A stretch of DNA of 64,000 bases from Triplophysa rosa (Eukaryota; Chordata; Actinopteri; Cypriniformes; Nemacheilidae), in contig NC_079901.1 in assembly GCF_024868665.1 (NCBI RefSeq), forward strand, positions 2,566,257-2,630,256, read 5' to 3'. This document shows, one piece after another, positions 45,801 to 57,800 of the stretch. The notes under the pieces were generated by a model. It had not been told where the DNA came from and made no database searches. It saw nothing but the letters and a program-made list of their open reading frames with translations. Positions within the stretch are counted from its first letter, which is position 1, and each line of letters begins with the position of its first letter. The position numbers and the translations under genes are program-made.

Positions 45801-48800
45801 ACCACTTTTTCACACAGCTGTAGATCAAGAAAAATGTAAACAATTGGTGGTGAACATGCACACCCTCGTTTCTATCTAGTCACATATCATAAACTTCAAT
45901 TTTTTAACAAAGCTAACTTCAACTTAATTTATTTATATAGCACATTAAATGCAAAGTTTTGCCCAAAGTGCTTCACAAAAATTAAAAACCTATAGTACAA
46001 TAAAAACACATACAACCAACATATAAGAGGGACAGCCATGAAAACAGATCACAGCCATAAAACAAATCACACAATCCCTACTTCAAAGGCCAGGCTGAAT
46101 GAGTTTAAAACCTCTACAGAATGTACAGGGGAAGGTTGTTCCATAATTGTGGCCCTACTACTGAGAAAGCTTGGTCGCCTTTTGTCTTCTTATTTGACTG
46201 AGGGATAGTCAACAACAACTGATTTCCTGATCTCCGTGCCCTAGCTGGAGTGTAAAACCCTAGGAGATCATTGATGTAAATTGGGGAGTGACTATTTAGT
46301 GCTTTAAAAACCCATAATAAAATCTTAAAATCAATCCTAAACCAGTAGAGAGATGCTAGCACCAGGGTGATGTGTTCCCTCTTTTTAATGCCAGTCAAAA
46401 GCCTGGCTGCAGCATTCTGTATGCGCTGTAACCCAGAGAGTTGGTGTTGAGTAATCCCTACATACAGTGAATTACAGTAGTCTAGTCGCGAGGTAATGAA
46501 AGCATGGATAACAGTCTCCAGGTCTTTCAAACTCAGAAAAGGTTTTATTTTAGAGATAGTTCTAAGCTGATAGAAACTGCTTCTTACCACTGAAGTTATC
46601 TGTCTGTCAAAGCAGAGAGATGAATCTATAATAACGCCTAGATTTCTAACATTGTCTTTCACTGACAGCTTTAGTGGGGCAAGTGCATTTGAGATCTTCT
46701 CTTTTGCCTTAGGGGGACCGAATAAAATAATCTCAGATTTTTTCCCGTTTAGCTGGAGAGAGTTATTAGAAAGCCAGCTTTTGACCTCCTCGAGACAATG
46801 CAGCGGGGCCTGCACAGACTGTTCGCTACCAATCTTAAGCGGGAGGTAGAACTGACTGTCGTCTGCATACATGTGATACACAATGTTATGACAACGGCAG
46901 ATGGATCCCAACGGACACATGTATAGTGAAAATAGTATCGGACTCAAGATCGAGCGCTGGGGCAGGCCATATTTTAAGGGCGACATAGAGGACGAGACAT
47001 TGGCCAGATTTACAAAAATGATCTATCCTCCATGTAGGATTTAAACCATTTTAAGGCACTTCCCCGAAACCCCACTTCACACTCCAACCTGTTTAGCAGG
47101 ATCAAATGATCTACAGTGTCAAAAGTGGCGCTGAGATCTAACATTACTAGTATTGCGGACTTGCCGGAGTCAACAGCTAGCAGTAGATCATTTACCACTT
47201 TTAACAGAGTGGTCTCTATACAATGACCTGCTCTGAAACCGGATTGTAATTTGTCCAGGCGATCATTTCCATGCAGAAAAGGGGTGATTTGAGTCAGAAC
47301 CACCTTCTCTAAAACTTTGGATAAAAATGGAAGTTTAGAAATGGGACGGCCTATTTTTTTCAATAGGGGAGAAACCACCGCTTGTTTAAGCAAGGAAGGA
47401 ACACATCCCTGAGTTAAGGAGCTGTTCACAATAGAGAGTATACTTGTGCCCACAGTGTCAAACAAATCTTTAATAAACTGTGGTGGGATAGAATCTAATA
47501 ATGAAGAGGATGATTTCATGTGTTTAACTAACTCTGTTAAGGCTGGAAAAGAGACCTGATCAAAATGGTCAAATGTATCTGCACATAACTGAGGGAATTT
47601 AAGACCCGCATTTTAGGGGACAATCTCTTTTCTAATATTTTCGATTTTTCCACAAAGAAGTTCAAAGAGTCCTCTGCGGGAGGGGAGAACGCATCAGAAG
47701 GGGATAAATTAGCTGGGTTTAGCACAGAATTTATTGTGCCAAACAGAGCTTTGGGACAGTGGGCAGTTCGATTTATTATATCTGAAAAGTATTTTGTTCT
47801 TGCCAATTTGACAGCCCGCTGGTAGATGCTCAGAGTCTCTTTTAGGATCTCATAGGAAACCTGTAATTTGTCCTTTCTCCATCTTCGCTCGGCTTTCCTA
47901 CAGGCCTGCCTGAGAGTACGGGTATCGCCATTTAACCAGGGCTGAGGCTGAAGTTTAGTCCTTTTTGGTCTTGGTGGGGTGACCTCATTCATAATATTTA
48001 AGCATACAGAATTAAACACAGCTGTAATTTGCTCAGTATCTAAAGGCGGTCCTAACCCCTCAGTGATGGCAGGGTTTACTTCAAAGGCCTCCGCAAAACG
48101 CTTTGCAGTAGTCTCATTCAAAGGACGGACATGTCGGTCAACAGGTGAGTTCTTCGAAATACCAGCTGGCAGATCAACATTAAACATAACAGAGGTATGG
48201 TCGGAAATACAATTGTCTGTTATAATCACATTTCTAATGGACAAGCCCATCGATAGAACTAGGTCAAGCATATGACCATGTCTGTGAGTAGCCTCACCCA
48301 CCGACTGAGTTAAGGTAAAAGAATCCACCAACTCAACGAACTGCTTTGCTAATGGATTTGATGGGCAGCATATATGAATATTAAAGTCCCCAATAATTAA
48401 GAGATTGTCCGTTTTCGATACAATAATAGAAAGAAAGTCTGAGAGGTCTTGAATAAAATCCTTAACATATTTAGGTGGACGATAAATAAGTGCGCGCAAA
48501 ACAGTCATGGACAGTTCCAGTTTAAACAGCTGTAGTTCAAAACTCGCGAATTTCTCAGCTGAAAGGTGATTGCATTTAAATCTGTCCTTATAAAGTGTTG
48601 CTTTAACCCCCCCCTCATACCCCCCAGCCCCCGACCAGTAGATCTAGGAGTATTAAGGACATTATAGTTCACTGGCATCAGTTCAGATAGAAGGCAAGTG
48701 TCCGCCGGATCCAGCCATGTCTCCGTTAGAAATAAAAAGTCCAAATCCTGCACAACAGTGAAGTCTTGAAGAATAAATGTTTTGTTTCCCACTGACCTCA

Positions 48801-51800
48801 CGTTCAGTAAAGCAGCTTTCACCGTCGTGGGTTCCTGTGACTGCGTATGCACCGGTGTTGAGTGTTTCAGCTCCTTGAGAAAACGATCATCCGAACGGGC
48901 CCTCCTCATTTGTTTACTCCACCGCAAACTCCGACACATTGGAAAAGGCTGCACGGGATGCACGGGTAGGAGCCATGTCCATTTGAGATGCACGTTTGCT
49001 CGACCTTCGTGTAAGTTTCTCGCATTTCTTGCTAGTCTTCCGCCGCGCCTTCCTCGTCTTTTGTATCGCTTCTTCTTGAGGAGCGAATCTCAGTACAGCT
49101 GAGACAGCTCGCTCGGTATAGCCACCGGGAGCTTTGCAAAGTTCTGGCCGCCAGACCCCTGTTGAAAGTCCACGCGGTTTGTTACAGCTTTGATATCCAG
49201 CAGTGTAGAGTGTTCATACCGTAGCACTGATGAAGCAGGGATTGAACACAAAGACAAGACTAACATTATACCCGCCACACACACATAGGCAGGGACGCGA
49301 CGGCTTGCCGTGCAACATGCTTGCACCATCTTCTAAAGCTAATCAGAATTAGGCTACTTATTTTGCAGACTAAGTTAACTTTAAAAACAAAGTGGACATT
49401 TTTATAATAAAAAGCATTATCCAGTTCACAAACCACTTCTCCATTTGATCACATCCCCAAATAGAGGTTCTCCCATTTAGAAAGCTTTTTTTTTTACTTA
49501 GAAAACTATTCTTTTCTAAGCAAAAGCCCAGCCAAAATGTAGGCCTGGTTTCACAGACAGGGCTTAACTTAAGTCATGACTATCGCTTAGATAAATTAGG
49601 ATATTCAAGTTACTTTTATAAAAATGCCTTAGTAAAAATCATTACTGGTGTGCCTCTTGAGACGAAACAATGGCACTGACATATTTTAAGATGTTCAAAG
49701 AAGAAGCTTAAACATTCATTTTAGTCTGGGACTAGCTTTAAGCCTTGTCTGTGAAACTGGGCATTAAACAACTAATTTAAAACATGATTTGATGTATATG
49801 CCTATATAAACTCATCAGCATATAAAGTCAAAACCAAACAACTCAGTTTAGCTGGGCAAGGGCAGAGAGACACTGCGTTTCACTTCTCCTCATGGTTACC
49901 TGTCCAAAACTGTCTCGCTGAATATAAGGACTGACATTTATCACAACAATTCGTCCCTTCGTATAGAAGGGTTCTTTCATTTCTGCTCAAAGGGCTGTCT
50001 TTCTTCAGAACTGCCCTGCTTCCTGAGAGCAGGACAGAAGTGAACCCACCCACAGTCTGTATCCACCAATAGCCACTTTATGAATGACATTTCTGTCCAC
50101 AATTAGGTCAAAAACAACAACACATTGTTTATACAGATGAGGCTCTCTATGTATTTGTAAAACATAATCAAACGAATCAAGAGTTTTATGATAACCCATG
50201 ACGGATAAGAAAGTAATTCCTCTTTATGTTGTTCTCAAAAATCTCAGCCTGACACATTTACAACCACTTTAACAGCAAACAATATTGCGATGAGCAGAGA
50301 AGCACATGTTGCAATATTAGCAGGTCCCCCTTAAACCAGAATTCCCCTTATTCACGCATGTACCCCTTTAACCCCGAAAAGAAGCACTTTTGTTACTTTT
50401 TTGTCGCTCAAATCCTCGCATTTAACATGAGGCAGCAACACAAGCTCTAACAGGAAACCCCACTTCACACCTTCACACAACAAATGTGAGAACAGATGCA
50501 AGACATCAAGTTTGCTGATGACACAACCTTGGTGGGCCTCATCAGCAAAGATTAAAAACATCCTACAGAGAGGAAGTGAGATGGCTGGCTGCATTGTGTG
50601 GAGCAAACAACCTTTCCCTCAATGTGGAAAAGACAAAGGAGATTGTGATGGACTTCAGGAGGAACTCTGATAAAGAAATAGTTCACCCAAAAATGGTCTC
50701 CCTTGACTTGACCTAGTAATTTTTATTCCTACTATAAACAGTCAATGGGGACCATTGTTGGGGTAAACTATTCCTTTAACGAGCCCCCACTGACCATCGG
50801 CAGCTCGACTGTGGAGAGAGTCAGTAGCACTAAATTCCTGGGTGTGCACATCACAGAGGACCTCAGCTGGACCACCAACACCACATCACTCTCCAAGAAG
50901 GGCCAACAGCGCTTCTGCTTCCTGCACCGGCTGAAAAGAGCAAGCCTCCCTCCAACAATCCTCACCACATTTTACAGGGGTGTGCCATCGTGTGCTGACC
51001 AGCTGCATCACTGTCTGGTATAGGGACTGCAACTGCAGTGCAGCAGACCGCAACACCCTACAGTGTGCAGTAATCACAGCTGCGAAGATCACTGGTGTCC
51101 CTCTCATCTCCATTCTGGACAGTTTCCTTTCAAGTTGCATCAGCAAAGCCAGCAGCATCGTGAAGGACACTCGGCGCAATGCGGCTTTGACTTGAAGACA
51201 GATCTACCTCCGAACCAGAGGAAGTAAATTTATGATATTCGGACGGGACTATATTTCCAGTACGGTGTACCACAGGGCTCAGTCTTGGGGCCTTTGCTCT
51301 TCGCATTATACATGCTACCTCTAGGAGATATAATAAAGTGACATGGAGTTAGCTTTCACTGTTATGCTGATGATACTCAACTTTATATTTCCTCGAAGCC
51401 TCATGAAACACAGCAGTTCCATCGAATAATGGAATGCATAGTCGATATAAAAAACTGGATGAGTAACAACTTTTTATTACTGAACTCGGACAAAACAGAA
51501 GTGTTACTTATTGGACCGAAAACTGCTATAAGTAACAACCAAGAATACTGTTTAACTATTGACGGATGTTCCATAAAACCCTCATCGTCAGCAAAGAATC
51601 GTGGCGTTCTATTCGATAGTAATCTGTCATTTGAGAGCCACGTCGCCAACACCTGTAAAATTGCGTTTTTCCATCTTAAGAATATATCTAAACTACGTCA
51701 TATGCTGTCAATGTCAGATGCAGAGAAGTTAATTCATGCATTCATGACATCAAGACTAGATTACTGTAACGCACTGTTAGGTGGTTGCCCTGCAGGCTTA

Positions 51801-54800
51801 TTACAAAAACTCCAACTGGTCCAAAATGCGGCAGCTCGAGTTCTTAAACGTACAAAAAAGTATGAACATATTAGCCCAGTTCTGTCAACCTTGCACTAAT
51901 ACCTATCAAGCATCGCCTTAACTTTAAAATCTTGCATATTACCTATAAAGCCCTACATGGTTTAGCTCCTCAGTACTGCTTGAATGAACTCCTTTTGTAT
52001 TACAGTCCTTCACGTGCATTACGCTCTCAGGCGTCCTGTCAGTTGGTAATACAAATCAAGTGCAGGTGGTAGATCCTTCTCCTATCTAGCACCTAAACTT
52101 TGAAATAGTCTTCCCTGCACTGCCCGGGAGGCAGACACACTCTTGTCAGTTTAAATCTAGACTAAAGATGCATCTTTTTAATCTTGCATACACTAGACAC
52201 AGTTCATGGCCTGACCTGATGGTAGAGCGGAGAATGGGAAGCGGCGACCTGACAAGAGCTGAGATGATAGAGCTGGATAAAGAAGGACGCGGTCACCTGA
52301 CAAAAATTCATGGCCTGACCTGATGGTAGAGCGGAGAATGGGAAGCGGCGACCTGACAAGAGCTGAGATGATAGAGCTGGATAAAGAAGGACGCGGTCAC
52401 CTGACACGTCTTCACCACAAAATTTCAAATGCTATTAGATTATTTATGATAATCTTAAACTGTAATGTACCTTATTAGTAAGTTTATTTATTTTATTTAG
52501 CCTTGTTGTGCAAGATCTCTGGAGCTTGTGCAGAGGCAGCAGCTTTTGCCAGAGGGGAAATGGAATCCCCTGGTTGGGCCTGGGTTCTCCTGAGTTTTTT
52601 TTTCTCGATTAGAGTTTTGGGTTCCTCGCCACCATTTGCATACTGTTTTTTGCACTATTTGCCTGGCCGGGGGAGCTGCTTTAGAATTTTAAAGTTTTAC
52701 TTAATTAATATTGCATATAGGAATTTATAGTCTGTTATATTTGACCTGTGCTTCTCTCTCCTTTATCTTAAATGTGTGCTCTCACTGAGCGTGTGTGTGT
52801 GCGTGTCTTTGTGTGTGCGCATACTTGTCTGTTTGCGTCCATGTGTGTGTGTGTGTCTGTGTGTATGTGTGTTAGTACGTGTGCATATTGTGTGTGGAGT
52901 GTTTTGTATGTGGGTATGTCTGTCTTCTTTGTTTTCACCTTTTTCTTGTTTTTGCAGGTACAACTTTAATTGGTTTGCTTATAGTCAATATGTCTTATGT
53001 ACAGCTGCTTTGTAACAATGAAAATTGTAAAAAGCGCTATATAAATAAAGTTGAGTTGAGTATATTTGTTTGTATTCTTTAATGCCTTCTACACACTTGG
53101 ATGAAGAAACCCTCAACCTGGCAAGACAGAACTCTTTAATCTCTGCCAACCCATTGTCTGATCGCCAGAAACCTGAGGATAATGTTTAATGACCATTCAG
53201 TGTCCACATATCAACGACTGCCCCATCAATTTACACATCGGGAAAACGAGATCCTTTCTGTCTGACAATGTAGTGCAGGTCTAGTGGTGACATTACAGCA
53301 ATGATTACATCTCTCTTCTTCTGTGTTCAAATGACCTTTCAATCCCCACTCCTGCTGAGACCATCACAATCTTTAAAGGGGTCATATGGCGGAAATACGT
53401 GTTTTTCTGTGTCTTTGGTGTGTTATAAGTTGCCCATGCATGTATTAGACACGTAAAATTGCTAAAATTAAAGTGTTGGAAACAAAAGATGCATTCTATC
53501 TAAAAGCGAATGCGAACCCAGACCTGCCTGAAATGCCTCGTGTAACCACCCCCCCCCCAAGTTTGTGCAGCGCATATTTCACTGAAGATTGCTATACGGA
53601 CCTGGGAGAGAGATTAAGACCGGCTGTGCACGAAAGCTTTGGTTAAAAAGTGGGGCCATTCCAACCATTAAAACCTCTCTGGCGCTTCAGATTCGCAACA
53701 TGTAAGTATAATTTTATTGTAAAAGACTTTGTTATGGATTAACGCGAGTTGAGTTTGTTGTGTGTTTGTGATCTGCAAATGCAGACACGCGCGCAACGTG
53801 AAAAAAGACAACATAAGTCCTAATAATCAGTAATAATGTTCCCAACTAGAGGCAACAAATGTTGTTGAGTCGCGACGAGACGTGGCGTAACACTGGTTGA
53901 TCAAGAAGGGCCAAAGCGCTCGCGTTATTTATACCATTCCCTGCTGTAATGCGAACTTGTTTCTATCTCACACAAACTCTGTATGATGTATATGGTTGTT
54001 TGTTTATAGTCTTTATAATGTCGTATATAAAAGGTAAAACAGTTAGCTACTTAATTAACTATTTATAACCAACTATTTAATATCATATTTTTTAAATAAA
54101 ACCTTACCAATCCTTTACATCCTGCTCAAGTTGCGCTGGCAAAGTTGATGTATCGGCTTGATCATCTTCATTTTCCGTATCAGATTCGGGCTCGAATTGA
54201 TACAAGGAAGTACCGATGACATTTTATCACCTTTCAGTACAATTGCGTGGGAACATGATGTTCCGAATATGGTAAGAGGCGTTACATTTCTGTGAAATGC
54301 TTGCAGTATTCGACCAATCACTATGCACTGGTTATCTGGCCAATCATAGCACACCTCGCTTTTCAGAGCGATGAGCTTTGTGAAAGATCTGCGCGTTTAA
54401 GAGAGGCGGGGCAAAGAGGAGAAACATGCACGGTATGTGGAAAATACAGCGTTTTTGAACCTTAAAATCGCGTGTACACATTGCATTCCATCTAAAACAA
54501 ACAATAATATTAGTTTTAGCCCTGTCATATGACCCCTTTAAGAACCAGCTTTTCTGCTTTTTACTTCTGCTATACTGCACTTTGTACAATTCCAGCTTAC
54601 TCTTGAAATTTGCCATAAATTGCATATTTAAGATGTTTCAGAATGATTAAAGCTCACTTACTGCTCACAGACAAGGACATTCAGAATTTGAGCACAGGCA
54701 ACCAGAGTTTTAAACTGCACTGACTTCTTTTGTATTTTAAAAAGGTTTGAAAATCTGTTAAAAACCAGTGGACTCCTAGTCTCACGTAGAGTAGGGAACT

Positions 54801-57800
54801 TTCGCCGCTTTCTTTGACCAAGGCCCGCCCAAGAGGCCATATGACTGACAGGTAAAGCAAACAGTCAGACACATGTCTCCCGGAAATCCTGTGAAATTCA
54901 ACTAATCAGATGATGACTTCAAATGTGCTAAAATGTTTCCAGAAAAGTGTGCCTTATGCATCAGACGTTTAGTCAACGTCCGTCTGAGGCTAAGACTAGT
55001 GGACTCCTAACTTCATCTGAGCCAACCTGCCAACACTTACAAACATGTTTACAATGTATAGAAATGGTCATTGTTAGTAGGACAGCATCACACACATGCA
55101 CACACATCACGCCACTATGTTGTACTTGAGTGACACTTTAATGACCTTTGAGAATTTGCTTTTGGATGAGGACCTGAATCTGCAACACAGAGCCTAACTA
55201 GTCTTACAAGTTAATTGTCAACTTTTTTAAGACTGGTATTTACTTTTTAAAATCTCATATTTTATTATGTTTGACACCTGAGAGAGGAAGTTATGTTCAG
55301 TCAGAATCTGTACCTCTGAAACTTGTTTCATCTGAAACTCCTGCAGCTGTTGTTGAAAGCCGTAATTTGGGCCCACAAAGGATCTCACAGCCTTTACGGC
55401 GCTCAGACACTCCTCCCAGCTGTAACTGGTGACGGTCATGAGGTAAGCCACCACCATGGTTGTACTGCGAGACACTCCAGCAAGACTGAAGTGAGAGACA
55501 GGGTTTGTTAGATTGAATGTTAATAGCATAAAGTGTTTGTTAATTTATACAGAATACAGGCAAAGTCAGAGTTATTTTGTCTAGACTGTAATACTGGAAA
55601 TGGTGAAAAAGCATGATGATGCAACAAGACAAGCAAGGTGTTCCTGTTAAACCACTGTTCCTGTAAAGTGCCTCTAATATTTAATAGCTCACATACTGTA
55701 CTGAACCCGCAATAGCACAAAAACAGAAAAAGGGTAAAACACCTACCAATGAACTAGACACGCCCCTCCATTGAGTCGACACTCGTGAATAAAGCGTATG
55801 CAATCTTTAAAATGTTGAGACCTGCAAAATTAAGACAGATCCTATTATATGATCATATTATGACAGGTTACTACCTCGCTTTTAATCTGCTTTCTGATTA
55901 AAGCAACTGACATGTAAGTATGATATACAGCCGCGGAATATAGGAGACCAGTCCAAATTTCCTTTAAATACCATTTCTAGATGTTTTATGGCCATTCCAG
56001 TCCAGTGTCTGTTGAATTTCAACAAAATCAAACTAACGATGTCATCCAACAGCAATGTGAAAAACATGACAAGACGCATGAAAACTGATAAAAATCCAGA
56101 TATCACATAAAAATTGTTTTGTAACTTTTCCTAAATACATGTACACGTATTACTGTTGTTAAAAGTGAATATGAGCTTGTTTTCTTGGCCGTTTTTGAGG
56201 TCTGAAAAAATACAGAGCATCTTTTCCATTATTTTGACCTGTTCCTCCAATTTTCCTTTTCTGCAAATATATGCTAATAAAACAACATTTTTATTTGAAA
56301 TTTGGTAGAAATATTATAAGTAGTTTACTGAATAAAAAAAATATAATTGTACCTAAACACATACATACATATGAATAGTAAATTCAGAAAAACTCAAAAT
56401 GGTCTTTGCAATGGTCTCTTAATTTTTTCTGCGACTGTATCTAAGTGAATACTGAGCCGTCATACCAAGCGTGGCTCAAAAAGCAGCAAAGTAAGGATTA
56501 CAGACCCAAACAAACAACTGAAATCTGTTGGAATTTGGAAAGTAATATACATCCTAAGGCTACTAAAAAGTTTTTAATATTCTTCACAAATTAAAAACTA
56601 TGATGAACATTTTCCGGAGACTTCGAGATTTCAGATTTCAAGATTTTTTTGGGAAATATAAAATAAATATAGTAGACTAATGTCTTGGTATAATGATAAC
56701 CTTTAATTATTTTTGAACTGCAAAATTAATGATTATTTTAATAAGAAAAACAACTTGGACAAAAAGTACCTAATGCTATACTTTCAATTCACTGAACACA
56801 ATGCAGACAAGGAATTTAAGAATTACATTAAAAAATATATTTAAAAAATACATTTTTTCACTCTATTCAGGTGATCAATCAAAAACAATTACAGGTCTTT
56901 ACTAGGCTTTAACTTCACAAGAAACATTTTGATTTTATTATGTGTTCAAAATATCAAATCATTACACATTATCATTCCAGAGGGACATAGTCATGTTTCA
57001 GCTGAACCTCAGCGGATATATCAAAGAAACTGCTTGATACTAAAAGTGAGTTTTTAAAACGTTCTCATGTTCCTGTCACGGTTCCCTCTGTTTCTCCTCG
57101 TGTTTTCCAACTCGGACTTCATTCCCCACGATCCTCCACACTCCATCACCTGTTTCGTGTCTGTAATCATCACACCTGCCCTCATCTGCCTCATCATGGA
57201 CTTGTATATATTCACACTCTGTGCTCCCCTTCATTGTCTAGTCTCAATTGTAATGTTAATGTAATGCCATATGTTATGTTTCTTCGGCTGTCTTACCCAA
57301 ACGCTACAAATTAAAAGTGTTTTGCCTGTGGATCTACTCTCGTCTGTATTCCTTGGTAACGTGCCGTTACAGTTCCAAGCAAGGAAATAATTATATTAAT
57401 AATATTACCACTGTAAAAACAACAGAGTACCATTTGAAAACTGCCCTAGATTCAGGTATGATTGAGAAACATATGATTGCAAAAACCTTCAATGTGCCGA
57501 TTTCCCAATCTAGCTAACAAAGCAATACTCACAACCCTAAACTGTACTAATTCAGAATGGAAGGCAACTGATTGTTTTATTTAACAGTATGCGCACTTAC
57601 AATTAGATTTAGATTTACAGATTAGAGTTAGGGGCAGGTTCAGGATTGTTACCTAGTAACCCTACACAGTTATTGTTGTAAATAGTACAAAAAAGATGCA
57701 AATGAAGATTATTATAATATAGTCATTATGTCAAAAGAAATTGTTTAGCATATTAACATTAATTTATTTTTTCTAAGAAAAGTTCCATCCTCTTGAAAAA

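Larger units (their letters stand above)
51206..53059 (+). mobile_element. L2-like LINE 3' half, plus strand
   Basis: The RT palm (about 51240-51420, [12 protein letters not shown] block) leads into a 156-codon frame (51429-51899) with [18 protein letters not shown] and [17 protein letters not shown]. Degraded post-RT sequence follows to about 52190, then a 3' UTR with a tandem duplication and a TG-rich stretch. It ends in the typical L2 tail gcgctatataaataaagttg at about 53033-53052. Same family as 9664-10241 and antisense to dusp22b. Confidence 0.85.
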
